Source of the DNA: Frigoribacterium sp. Leaf415
GTDB lineage: Bacteria; Actinomycetota; Actinomycetes; Actinomycetales; Microbacteriaceae
Assembly (NCBI RefSeq): GCF_001424645.1
Contig: NZ_LMQR01000001.1
Coordinates: forward strand, 2,306,621-2,370,620
Length of the DNA: 64,000 bases
Reading direction: 5' to 3'
In this document: positions 56,683 through 64,000 of the stretch, piece after piece
Position numbering within the stretch: position 1 is the first letter of the stretch
How the letters are laid out: the number at the start of each line of letters is the position of its first letter
Position numbers and translations under genes: made by a program
The notes under the pieces: model-generated
Database searches by the model: none
The model's input: only the letters and a program-made list of their open reading frames with translations
What the model was told of the DNA's origin: nothing

Positions 56683-57682
56683 AGTCGGGCGCGAACGGAC
56701 CGCGGTCGTTGATCTCCGCCGCCGTGTACGGGGCGTCGACGATCTCGACCAGCACGCGGGCCTCGGCCGCGGCGAACCATCCGGCGGCGGTGTCGGCGAG
56801 AGCACCGCCGCCGGCGTCCTCGACCTCCGGGTAGGCGATCGTGGCCCGACCCTCCGCCACCGTGTGACGTCGCCCGGGAAGGTCGCGGTCCCTCAGGTCC
56901 AACGAACGACGCTCGAGCGCCAGCGCCTCGGCGAGCGACTCGACCGGCCGTCTGATGTCGTCCCTGATGGAGAAGACGTCGACGAGACCGGCACCGATCG
57001 GATCGGGCACGTCCCAGTCCAGCACGGGGGTCGACCGGGGCACGGGGAACGCGTCCGGGCATCCGATCCGGACCACCAGGTCGGCCGCCCGGACCGGGGC
57101 CGCCATGATCCGTTTCGGCGTCTGCCCGAATTCCACCCAGGTCTTGTCCAAGCCCATCACGATGGTCACGTCGCGCTGCATCGCCGGCGGCACCGGCTCG
57201 TCCGGCGGATCGATGCCCCGGGCGTCGACGAAGTACTCGTCGTCGACGAGGACGCGCAGGTACGCGGCGGCCATGACGCTGCGCCCGATGCCCCTGGGGC
57301 TGACGACGAGCACGGTGCGGACCCGCGCCGGGTCGATCCGGGCCGCCGTCCGGCGGGAGCGACGGCGCAATGCGGCCCCCGAGACGGGTCCGCCCTCATC
57401 GGCGGCCGCCCCGGACGGCCGTCGCGTACGGCGGATGAAGAGCCACTCGCGGGCGTACAGCACGGCGAAGAGCCCGGTGAGGACGAGAGCCGCCAGGGCG
57501 CCGACGTAGCCGAGTCCGACCTTGAACCAGACGGCACCGGCGACCGGCCAGCCGGCGGCCAGCCGGGCACGCTGCTCGGGGTCGGGGTCGACCCACGCGT
57601 TCGTGCTCATGACCACGACGTACACCGCGGTCACGACGAACACCGGGAACACCCACAAGGCTCGTCGTTGCGACGCGGTCAC
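56297..57682 (-). CDS. Membrane-anchored ArsC/LMW-phosphatase-like protein with lost catalytic Cys
   Basis: 461 residues from GTG 57682. Two helices (VFPVFVVTAVYVVVMST and VGLGYVGALAALVLTGLFAVLYA) anchor a cytoplasmic domain resembling ArsC or low-molecular-weight tyrosine phosphatases: VRTVLVVSPRGIGRSVMAAAY aligns with the usual VLFVC....AGRS loop, and RIGCPDAFP, LDWDVPDP and IRDDIRRPVESL match the later conserved blocks. The catalytic Cys of C-x5-R is Ser128 here, so phosphatase or reductase chemistry is not expected. A C-terminal domain of about 200 residues is unassigned. In the island it might bind a phosphoprotein rather than cleave it. Confidence 0.7.
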   Translation of the reverse strand: MTASQRRALWVFPVFVVTAVYVVVMSTNAWVDPDPEQRARLAAGWPVAGAVWFKVGLGYVGALAALVLTGLFAVLYAREWLFIRRTRRPSGAAADEGGPVSGAALRRRSRRTAARIDPARVRTVLVVSPRGIGRSVMAAAYLRVLVDDEYFVDARGIDPPDEPVPPAMQRDVTIVMGLDKTWVEFGQTPKRIMAAPVRAADLVVRIGCPDAFPVPRSTPVLDWDVPDPIGAGLVDVFSIRDDIRRPVESLAEALALERRSLDLRDRDLPGRRHTVAEGRATIAYPEVEDAGGGALADTAAGWFAAAEARVLVEIVDAPYTAAEINDRGPFAPDFTVPWVASAGEAESALADELTWRGVGGPPTLARDAVALVVEWLVEAGVLRPLSDERREALRESGQAQRDHDDPFEEWPRGLAGEYPAMAELRHAEEDFDTWEVVPAAALRVYPRLAEEWGSRSRADAR

Positions 57683-57950
57683 CGTGGTCGTCCGTCCGAC
57701 GTCGGCACGATCGGTCCCCCTCCGCCGAGGATCTCGTGCCCTCGGTGCAGGTCGATCCTGCCGCCCGCGACGCGCCGGGCGCCATCCCGCGTCGGAGGGC
57801 CACGCGCCTCCCGGGGCGCGGTGACGTCACCGCAAGCGAACGGGCCGACCTTAGCGGGCGTGTTCGACGAGCGCGGTCGTCTTCGACCGACCGTGTTCGA
57901 CGAACCCGCCCGGATCGGGCCCGGGCTGGTGCCCACAGCCCCTGACGCCC
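57683..57950. other. Spacer between the phosphatase-like gene and a glycosyltransferase
   Basis: 268 bases. Short frames on both strands lack codon bias and ribosome sites. It holds one GGAGGCGCG repeat copy (57803-57811) and two similar GTGTTCGACGA units (about 57859 and 57893); the second contains the dyad GTTCG-A-CGAAC. Probably promoter sequence for the minus-strand phosphatase-like gene. Confidence 0.45.
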
Positions 57951-58958
57951 TCAGCCCGCGACGAACTCCGCCAGCGACGCCGCCAGGTGCCGTGTCGTCA
58001 GCCGTTCCTCGACGAGGGCCCGCCCCGCCGCGCCGAACGCCCGGGCCTCGGTCTCGTCCCCGAGCAGCCGCAGCACGTGTCCCGCGAGCGCCGACGAGTC
58101 CCCCACCGGCGCCAACAACCCGGTTCGCTCGTGCTCCACGTAGTCCTCGATGCCCGGGGTGTTCGTCATCACGACGGGTCGCCCCGTCGCCATGGCCTCG
58201 AGGCTGACCGTCATGCCCGACGCGTGCAGGTTGTCGCGCGTCGCGACGGCCACGACCGAGGCGCGGGCGTACAGCTCGGCCAGCTCGCGATGCGAGACGT
58301 GCGGCACCACGGTGACGCCCGCGGGAGGCACCGCGTCGCTCGTCGTCTGCACGACCAGCTCGACGTCCGGCCGCTCGGCGTGCACGCGATCCAGCGTCGC
58401 GAACAGCGTCGCCGGGTCGCGGTCGCGGTCACCTCCGATGCTCAGCACCATCGGTCGCGAGGGCCACGGACGCGACGCGAAGAACTCCTCGTCGACCCCG
58501 AAGGTGAAGAACCCGACCGGGGGCCCGTCCTCACCGACGAACCGTCGCAGCGGCTCGACCTGCCCCCGGCTGATCACCCAGAGCCCGCTCATGCGGCGCA
58601 GCACGTCGCGCATGCGTCCGACGTCCTGCCCGCGGTCGACCCGGTCGGTCACCCAGATCACCCCGGTGTACATCCGGTCGTGGGGCCGCGTCAGCAGCAT
58701 CCGCCGCGCGACGTTCTCGTCCCAGGTCACCCCGACGTCGCCGGACGGGACCCCGGACGAGGAGGCGCGGCGCGGCACCACCCGGTCGCGCAGCACCTGC
58801 AGGCGGCCGGGTTCGGTGACCGACGCGAGGCGCGCCTCCGGGTCCGAGTCGCGCAGCGCCTCGAGGCCGTAGGGCCAGAGCCCGGGACGGAGCCCTGCCG
58901 CGTGGTCGGCTGCCCAGCCGGCCACGTCGCGTTCGTGGGCGAAGAGGACCTCGATCAC
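57951..58958 (-). CDS. Family 4-like glycosyltransferase
   Basis: 335 residues from GTG 58958, whose GTGA overlaps the flippase stop; the ribosome site AAGGAGG is supplied by a copy of the dispersed repeat. GT-B fold: MVLSIGGDRDRDPATLFATLDRV, VVPHVSHRELAELYARASVVAVATRDNLHASGMTVSLEAMATGRPVVMTNTPGIEDYV, with the E-x7-E-type region SGMTVSLEAMATG, and GDSSALAGHVLRLL. A retaining sugar transferase on the cytoplasmic face. Last gene of the four-gene coupled operon from the Wzz-like gene. Confidence 0.82.
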   Translation of the reverse strand: MIEVLFAHERDVAGWAADHAAGLRPGLWPYGLEALRDSDPEARLASVTEPGRLQVLRDRVVPRRASSSGVPSGDVGVTWDENVARRMLLTRPHDRMYTGVIWVTDRVDRGQDVGRMRDVLRRMSGLWVISRGQVEPLRRFVGEDGPPVGFFTFGVDEEFFASRPWPSRPMVLSIGGDRDRDPATLFATLDRVHAERPDVELVVQTTSDAVPPAGVTVVPHVSHRELAELYARASVVAVATRDNLHASGMTVSLEAMATGRPVVMTNTPGIEDYVEHERTGLLAPVGDSSALAGHVLRLLGDETEARAFGAAGRALVEERLTTRHLAASLAEFVAG

Positions 58959-60520
58959 CGCGCCTCCTTCTCGTCGTCACCGGTGCGGCCGTCGCGCGCA
59001 CGTTCCCCGGCGGCCCGCTCGGCCACCGCCCGCTCGGCCACCGCTCGCTCGGCGATCGCCTGGTCGGTGGCGGTCTCGTCACCGCGCTGTTCGTCGACGT
59101 CGAGGCCCGCGGCCGCCGTGGCGCCCTCGTCCTCCGCCGACTCGTCGACCACGCCGTCACCACCCGCATCGCCCGCCGCCTCGGCCCGACGCCGACGCAG
59201 GTCGCGCGACACGTACCAGAGGTTCGGCACGAGTTGGCAGAGCGCCACCGAGATCGCCGAGCCCAGCACGGGTCCTGCCGCACCGACCATCCCGATGAAC
59301 CACCACGACAGCCCGAGGTTGAGCGGCACCATCAGCACGATCGGCAGCACCTGGAAGACCAGTCCGGTCTTGTCGGTCATGTACATGCCGACCGGGTACT
59401 TCGCCGCCTGCAGGCCGACGAACACGACGAAGCCGACGAGCATCCAGCCGTCGAGCGTGATCGCCCCGCCCGAGACGAACCGCGCCAGGAACGGGCTCAG
59501 CACGGCGAGCGCGGTGCCCAGCACGAGTCCCCCGAGCAGGAACCACAGCGTCGGCACGGTCGGCGACTCGACGCGCCCGGCCGACCGGGCCGCCGCGTAG
59601 ACCGGCCAGAGCGCGATGCCCGCCGCGGCGACGGTCTGCAGGACGATGCCGAACAGCTGCGAGGCGAGGTTGTACTGCGCGAGCTCGTCCGGGCCGGCCA
59701 GGTGGCTGAGCAACAGGCGGCCCGTCTGCATCGCGACCGGCAGGGCGATCATCTGCACGAGCATCGGCCAGGCGAGGCCCAGGGCGGGCACGCCGCGGTA
59801 GCTGCGGACGCGCGGCACGAGCTTGACGGCTTGTCCGATCTGCGGGGACAGCGCGCGGGCCGCCACGATCAGGCAGATCACCGAGACGAGGCTGTTGGCC
59901 ACGTACGAGACGACTGCGAGGTAGCTGCCGATCGGCGCGCTGAACATGACGGCCGAGCCGATCGCGAGCAGCATGAACGGCGCCACGACGGCCTGGCTGG
60001 CCACCTGCGTGCTGGTCTTCTTCAGCCCCACGAGGATGCGTTGGCCGACCGTCAGCGGGATCACCAGGCCGAACACGGCGAGGCAGAGACCTGCCGCCAG
60101 CGAGCCGCCGTCGGGCAGCAGCCCTTCACCCAGCAAGACGGGCCACCAGCCGGCGAGCGTGATGATCAGGGCGACCGCGACCATGATGCCGCCCGACACC
60201 AGCAGCACGCGGAAGGCCGTGACGATCGAGCGCTTGACGAAGTCGTCGGTGCGGACCGACGACGACCCGGCCACGGCGTTGATCACGATCGCCGCGATGC
60301 CGAGGTCGGCGAACGGCAGCAGGGTCGGGAAGGTCGAGAGCAGTCCGTACTGGGCGTAGGCGTCGGTGCCGAAGTTCTGGATGATCATGCGGCTCGTGAT
60401 GATGCCGAGCACGCCCGACAGCCCCATCACGATCACCTTGATCGCCGCGGTCGAGCCCACGGCGGCCATCGCGCCGCCCCGACGAGGACGACCGGTCGAG
60501 CCCGTCGCCGACCGGCTCAC
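58955..60520 (-). CDS. Wzx-type polysaccharide flippase (MOP superfamily)
   Basis: 521 residues from GTG 60520, overlapping the stop of the upstream glycosyltransferase. About 12-14 membrane helices (for example AIKVIVMGLSGVLGIITSRMII, FGTDAYAQYGLLSTFPTLLPFADLGIAAIVINAV, GIVLQTVAAAGIALWPVYAAA) with the FG...YA.Y.L......L.DLG start typical of polysaccharide export proteins. It would move lipid-linked repeat units across the membrane to the Wzy-like polymerase. The C-terminal tail of about 75 residues is charged, with tandem AERAVAERAVAERA units encoded by a short DNA repeat near 59000-59050. Confidence 0.85.
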   Translation of the reverse strand: MSRSATGSTGRPRRGGAMAAVGSTAAIKVIVMGLSGVLGIITSRMIIQNFGTDAYAQYGLLSTFPTLLPFADLGIAAIVINAVAGSSSVRTDDFVKRSIVTAFRVLLVSGGIMVAVALIITLAGWWPVLLGEGLLPDGGSLAAGLCLAVFGLVIPLTVGQRILVGLKKTSTQVASQAVVAPFMLLAIGSAVMFSAPIGSYLAVVSYVANSLVSVICLIVAARALSPQIGQAVKLVPRVRSYRGVPALGLAWPMLVQMIALPVAMQTGRLLLSHLAGPDELAQYNLASQLFGIVLQTVAAAGIALWPVYAAARSAGRVESPTVPTLWFLLGGLVLGTALAVLSPFLARFVSGGAITLDGWMLVGFVVFVGLQAAKYPVGMYMTDKTGLVFQVLPIVLMVPLNLGLSWWFIGMVGAAGPVLGSAISVALCQLVPNLWYVSRDLRRRRAEAAGDAGGDGVVDESAEDEGATAAAGLDVDEQRGDETATDQAIAERAVAERAVAERAAGERARDGRTGDDEKEAR

Positions 60521-61641
60521 GAAGCGCGCCCGAACAGTCGGTCGTCCGCGGCGAGGCGTCCGTCGCGGTCGGGCAGGTCGGCCAGCACGTCGTCGGCGGC
60601 GCGGCCCGCGTCGAGCGCCGCGACGATCGCGTCGGCCAGCACCCGAGGGGAACGCGGGTCGGACGCGACCACGTGGCCGTGCGCGTCGAGCCAGTCGGCG
60701 AGGCCGGTCTCCGTCGTCGTCACGACGGTGCAACCGTGCGACAGCCCCTCGACGATCGGCAGTCCCACCTGCTCGCGCCAGGTCGGGCTCGGCTGCGACC
60801 AGAGCACGAGCACGCGCGCCTCGTCGAGCACGGAGTGGATGCGCGGGCGCGACGGATCGACCTCGACGGCGACCGAGGGCTCCGTGACCGACAGTGCCCG
60901 CGCCTCCTGCTCGAGGGCGCCCTTGCCGAGCAGCGTGAGCGTCGCCTGCGGGCGGGCGGCGACGACGAGCGGCCAGGCCGCCGCCAGCACGCGCAGCCCC
61001 TTGCGCTCGACGAACGAGCCGACGAACGCGACCGCGGGCGGGCGGACCCCGCCGCCGCGGGCGTCCTGGTGACGCGTCGGCAGCGCGGGCACCGAGGCCA
61101 CGGAGGCCCGGGGCGACGGGGAACCGAGGAGGCGCGTGTACGTCTCGCGCGCCGCCTCCGTCCCGAAGACCACCCGGTCGAGTCGCCGCCAGACCGCCCG
61201 GGCCAGCACGCGTTCACCGCGTCGGCGCAGTCGCGTCCGCAGCCGGGGAGCGGTCGCCGACGTGAACGGGTCGGCGTTGCCGATCAGATAGCTCACCACG
61301 GTGGTCGGGCGGCCGGTGATCCGGCGTCGCACCGCCAGGGCCGCCAGCACGAGCGCTGTCGCGGGCAGGCTCGACGTCATCAGCGGCTCGTTGACCTCGA
61401 GGGTCTCGACCTCGGACCGCGCGATCAGCCAGGCGGCCCGCACCGGGCCGGCCGGCACGAGGTCGAGGCCCTCGGCGAGCGAGGAATCGAAGTCGTACCG
61501 GGTGACGCGGTAGACGATGCTGGCCGGAGCCAGCTCGTGCGCCCGCTCGAGGTGAGCCGTGCGGAGGGACTCGTAGAGGCGAACCGCCGGGAGGCGCGGC
61601 GTGCGCCCCCGGGACGGGCCGGCCGGGCGGGTGGGGCTCAC
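60517..61641 (-). CDS. Glycosyltransferase (GT-B, family 4-like)
   Basis: 374 residues, starting GTG inside the GTGA overlap with the Wzz-like gene. A basic N-terminal stretch precedes a GT-B fold: IGNADPFTSATAPRLR, VVFGTEAARETYTRLLG, AVAFVGSFVERKGLRVLAAAWPLVV, then ARVLVLWSQPSPTWREQVGLPIVEGLSHGCTVVTTTETGLADWL with the E-x7-E-like region QVGLPIVEGLSHG. It acts on the cytoplasmic side in repeat-unit assembly. Coupled on both sides, so it is made in step with the Wzz-like protein and the flippase. Confidence 0.82.
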   Translation of the reverse strand: MSPTRPAGPSRGRTPRLPAVRLYESLRTAHLERAHELAPASIVYRVTRYDFDSSLAEGLDLVPAGPVRAAWLIARSEVETLEVNEPLMTSSLPATALVLAALAVRRRITGRPTTVVSYLIGNADPFTSATAPRLRTRLRRRGERVLARAVWRRLDRVVFGTEAARETYTRLLGSPSPRASVASVPALPTRHQDARGGGVRPPAVAFVGSFVERKGLRVLAAAWPLVVAARPQATLTLLGKGALEQEARALSVTEPSVAVEVDPSRPRIHSVLDEARVLVLWSQPSPTWREQVGLPIVEGLSHGCTVVTTTETGLADWLDAHGHVVASDPRSPRVLADAIVAALDAGRAADDVLADLPDRDGRLAADDRLFGRAS

Positions 61642-63119
61642 GGCGTGGCGTCGCCCTGGCCACCCGTGGTGCGGCGGGACCTGCCCGCCGACGGGCGGTC
61701 GGTCGCGGCGGCCCCGTCGACCGCCGTGTCGCGGGCGAAGGGATAGGTCTGCTCGTCGGACGACGTCGAGACGGGCACGAGCACCGACTGCGGCAGGTCG
61801 TGCGACGCCCGCTGACGACCCGCTGCCACGCCGTCGAAGACGACGCCGATGACGCGGACCTTGACGTTCTCGAGCGCACGGACCGCCGAGACGAGTCGCG
61901 GTCGGGTCGACCGGCCCGCGGTGGCGACGATGACGACGCCGTCGGTCAGGCGACCGATCTCGAGCGTGTCGGACGAGGTGAGCACGGCGGGCGCGTCGAC
62001 CACGACGACGTCGTAGCGTTCACGGGCGGTCTCGAGCAGGAGCGCCATCGAACGCGAGCTCAGCAGGGGGCTCGGGTTCGGCGGCACGTCGCCGGCCGTC
62101 AGGATGTCGACGCCGTCGCGCCACGACGTCACGGCTGCGGCGAACTCGAGCCGGCCGACGACGACGTCGGTCAGGCCCACCTCGTCCGAGACGGCCGCGA
62201 GCTCGGCGAGACCGCTGCCGCGCAGGTCGGCGTCCACGACGAGCACACCGAGACCGCGTTCGGCGAACGCCAACGCGAGGTCGAGGGCGACCGCCGCCCG
62301 CCCCTCGCGCTCGTCGGCCGCGACCGACGAGACCGCGATGGTGCGGGTGGCCCGGTCGACGTCCGCGAACTGCAGCTGGGCGCGGATGCGACGGAAATCG
62401 TCCGCCGCCGCACCCTGGGGCTCGTCCGAGAGGGCGAGCACGCCACGGTTGCGCCGCGTCACGCTGCCGAGCATGGGGACGAGATGCAGGTCCTCGACGT
62501 CGCGGGCGGTGCGGAGCCTGGTGTCGACCACCGAGCGCAGCAGCGCCAGGGCGATGCCGAGGACGGTCCCGACGGCGAGACCGCTCAGGGCGATCAGCCG
62601 ACGGTTCGGGCTGATGGGCGACGTCGGGGGCGTCGCCTCGGCGATCGGGGCGACGCTCAGCGTCGAGTCGCCGGCGGTGTTCTCGGGCGACAGTGCCCGG
62701 GCCTGCCGGCTCAACGAGATGGTGACCGCGTTCGCGACGTCGGCCGCCCGCTGGGCGTCACCGTCCACCACGGCGACGTCGATGATGACGGTGTTCAGAG
62801 GGTTCTCGGCGGTGATCTGACGTGCGAGCTGCGTCGGGGTCACGTCGAGGCCCATCTGCTCGATGACGGGTTCGAGCACGACCGAGGACGTGGCCAGACG
62901 CGTGTAGCTCTGCACGAGGTTCTGCGTGTACGACGACCCCTGCAACAGCTCGTTGGGATCGGAGCCCTCGGTCGCCGAGACGAAGACGCTGCTCGTGGCC
63001 CGGAACGAGTCGGGCTGCGTCTGGGCGTACGCGTAACCCGCGCTTCCCCCCAGGAGGGCGAGGACGACGACGAGGGGCCAACTCTTCAGGAGAGCGCGCC
63101 AGTAGTGCTGAGGATCCAA
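61638..63119 (-). CDS. Wzz/BY-kinase-like chain-length protein with degenerate ATP site
   Basis: 493 residues from TTG 63119 (LDPQHYWRALLKSW) with GGGAG upstream. Helix 1 (SWPLVVVLALLGGSAGYAYA), an extracytoplasmic Wzz domain (TQPDSFRATSSVFVSA..., PLNTVIIDVAVVDGDAQRAADVAN in the protein), helix 2 (about 176-195), then a cytoplasmic BY-kinase-like domain. Walker A' VLVVDADLRG (about 292) and Walker B VVVVDAP (about 370) remain, but the Walker A loop reads DEREGRAA (269-276) where G-E-G-K-S/T-T is expected, so Lys and Ser/Thr are lost. The usual Tyr cluster at the end is reduced to one Tyr. It heads the coupled operon. Confidence 0.83.
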   Translation of the reverse strand: MDPQHYWRALLKSWPLVVVLALLGGSAGYAYAQTQPDSFRATSSVFVSATEGSDPNELLQGSSYTQNLVQSYTRLATSSVVLEPVIEQMGLDVTPTQLARQITAENPLNTVIIDVAVVDGDAQRAADVANAVTISLSRQARALSPENTAGDSTLSVAPIAEATPPTSPISPNRRLIALSGLAVGTVLGIALALLRSVVDTRLRTARDVEDLHLVPMLGSVTRRNRGVLALSDEPQGAAADDFRRIRAQLQFADVDRATRTIAVSSVAADEREGRAAVALDLALAFAERGLGVLVVDADLRGSGLAELAAVSDEVGLTDVVVGRLEFAAAVTSWRDGVDILTAGDVPPNPSPLLSSRSMALLLETARERYDVVVVDAPAVLTSSDTLEIGRLTDGVVIVATAGRSTRPRLVSAVRALENVKVRVIGVVFDGVAAGRQRASHDLPQSVLVPVSTSSDEQTYPFARDTAVDGAAATDRPSAGRSRRTTGGQGDATP

Positions 63120-63215
63120 CGGACACTCCCGGGTTGAGGTGATGGAACCTGGCGAGCTTACCCGGAGCGGAGCAGTCCTCACGACCCCCGGTGGGGGCAT
63201 CCGCGCCCGCGCCGG
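63120..63215. promoter_or_regulatory. Spacer before the Wzz-like operon with a C5/G5 dyad
   Basis: Read on the minus strand, GCCCCC-ACC-GGGGGT (63184-63198) lies about 65 bases before the Wzz-like start. Similar C-run/G-run dyads stand before the beta-helix gene (44169-44185) and in the promoter at 48046-48063. Confidence 0.35.
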
Positions 63216-63779
63216 TCAGTCGGCGAGCAGGGCCGTGTCGGCCCAGCGGGTGCCGTGCGGGGTGATCGTCACGCGTCTCGGCTCGTCCGGCGTCTCGAGA
63301 TCGGGCGCGTCCGACTCGTCGGCGTGCCCGTCGTCCACCGGTTCGCCCTCGGACGCACCGACACCGTGCCTCTCGACCGCTCCCGTCGGTCGCTCGATCA
63401 CGACGTCGAGCCACGAGTCGGACACCCCGTCGAGGAGCCCCGCACCCCACTCGACGACCACGATCGAGCCCTCGAAGTCGAGGTCCAGGTCGTCGAGCTC
63501 GGCCTCGCCCGACAACCGGTACGCGTCGACGTGCACCAAGGGCGTGCCCGACGCGGTCGGGTGCGTGCGCGCCAGGACGAACGTCGGGCTCGCCACCTGC
63601 CCGCGGACCTCGAGCCCCTCGCCGAGGCCGCGCGTGAAGGTCGTCTTGCCGGCTCCGAGCGGTCCGGTGAGGACCAGCAGGTCACCCGCTCGCAGCCGGC
63701 TGGACACCCGACGCCCCAGCGCCTCCATGGCGTCGGAGTCGGCGACCGTGAGCTCGACGGGAGCGCCCGAGATGGTCAC
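63216..63779 (-). CDS. tsaE: tRNA threonylcarbamoyladenosine biosynthesis ATPase TsaE
   Basis: 187 residues from GTG 63779, overlapping the alr stop as GTGA; the frame to 63866 lies inside alr. P-loop ATPase that drives the TsaB-TsaD cycle: Walker A GPLGAGKT (39-46), VASPTFVLARTH, VHVDAYRLSGEAELDDLDLDF and VVEWGAG. The C-terminus has an acidic insert of about 40 residues (DDGHADESDAPDLETPDEP) before a last strand, longer than usual TsaE. The conserved neighbour tsaB is 21.7 kb away beyond the surface island. Confidence 0.92.
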   Translation of the reverse strand: MTISGAPVELTVADSDAMEALGRRVSSRLRAGDLLVLTGPLGAGKTTFTRGLGEGLEVRGQVASPTFVLARTHPTASGTPLVHVDAYRLSGEAELDDLDLDFEGSIVVVEWGAGLLDGVSDSWLDVVIERPTGAVERHGVGASEGEPVDDGHADESDAPDLETPDEPRRVTITPHGTRWADTALLAD

Positions 63780-64000
63780 GGGCGGCCGCCGACGTAGACG
63801 CGCGGCACCCGGGCGCCGACGCGGCAGGCGACCTCTTCGGGGATCGTGTCGGTGGCGTCGGCCCACTCGCCGATCGTCATCTCTCCCCGGTCGCCCGGCC
63901 CGAACAGCACGACCTCGTCGCCGACCGCGACCGGGTCGTCGCCCATGTCGACCAGGAACTGATCCATGGCGACCCGGCCCACGATCGGCCGCGGCGCACC
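63776..64000 (-). CDS. alr: Alanine racemase, C-terminal part (5' end outside window)
   Basis: 74 residues up to the TGA at 63776; the gene continues past the window edge. The beta-domain end is clear: VGRVAMDQFLVDMGDDPVAVGDEVVLFG, EWADATDTIPEEVACRVGARVPRVYVGG. Alr makes D-alanine for peptidoglycan with pyridoxal phosphate. The alr-tsaE coupling is the usual actinobacterial order. Confidence 0.9.
   Translation of the reverse strand, partial: GAPRPIVGRVAMDQFLVDMGDDPVAVGDEVVLFGPGDRGEMTIGEWADATDTIPEEVACRVGARVPRVYVGGRP

Noticed and set aside
57859..57907. GTTCGACGAAC considered as an SOS (LexA) box
   Set aside because: The actinobacterial LexA site is TCGAAC-N4-GTTCGA, with the half-sites in the other order; this dyad does not fit.
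57679..57936. An 85-codon minus-strand frame overlapping the phosphatase-like start as GTGA
   Set aside because: Third-position bias is weak and residues are Gly/Arg/Pro-rich without pattern. The overlap alone is not enough support.

Overview
The window is very GC-rich (roughly 70 percent or more in coding sequence), with strong G/C third-position bias, many GTG starts and ATGA/GTGA stop-start overlaps. It carries an actinobacterial gene set: guaB plus guaB3, a WXG100/EccC locus, SURF1 and HrcA/CIRCE-controlled groES. The order alr-tsaE ... tsaB-rimI-tsaD ... groES ... guaB-guaB3 ... guaA matches the conserved actinobacterial arrangement known from Mycobacterium tuberculosis. The sortase-E type LAXTG signal and protein make-up suggest the family Microbacteriaceae; that placement is inference. 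No rRNA, tRNA, CRISPR array, insertion sequence or replication origin was recognised.

Layout. 1-2.3 kb: tail of an acidic protein and a thioester-domain surface adhesin with an LAFTG sorting signal. 2.3-12.4 kb: a type VII secretion locus on the minus strand (two WXG100-like proteins, a long effector-like protein, duplicated small membrane proteins flanking a truncated gene copy, two unrecognised conserved proteins and a large FHA/FtsK-SpoIIIE EccC), with a divergent FHA gene. Its middle (about 8.1-9.9 kb) is visibly poorer in GC. 12.4-28 kb: mostly core genes (pcrA, a glycerophosphodiester phosphodiesterase, a Bax-inhibitor-like protein, guaA, a DUF3817 protein, SURF1, a KhtU/KhtT-like antiporter pair, glpD, guaB3, guaB), interrupted by a small lower-GC two-gene insertion at 19.5-20.3 kb. 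28-34.4 kb: a complete branched-chain amino-acid-type ABC transporter, livHMGF, with the binding lipoprotein gene facing it. 34.5-41.5 kb: rarD-like permease, groES with two CIRCE operators, a THUMP-like methyltransferase, two DUF4190 proteins, and tsaD-rimI-tsaB.

41.5-63.1 kb is a cell-surface polysaccharide/secreted-protein island. It holds a secreted beta-helix protein, a Wzy-like polymerase, a GT-C glycosyltransferase, a 1571-residue propeller/LamG/PKD protein, five further glycosyltransferases, a membrane protein resembling ArsC/low-molecular-weight phosphatase, a Wzx-type flippase and a Wzz/BY-kinase-like protein. The last four minus-strand genes (Wzz-like, GT, flippase, GT) are stop-start coupled. 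The island lies between tsaE and tsaB, which are neighbours in other actinobacteria. Both signalling-type proteins in it have lost key catalytic residues: Cys to Ser in the phosphatase-like P-loop, and Lys-Ser/Thr to Arg-Ala in the kinase-like Walker A. The window ends inside alr.

Across the whole window a short sequence, GGAGGCGCG or its complement, recurs about 36 times in genes and spacers. It is sometimes paired as inverted repeats, and one pair forms a perfect 18-bp hairpin behind glpD. This dispersed repeat and the degenerate kinase/phosphatase pair are the most unusual signals.
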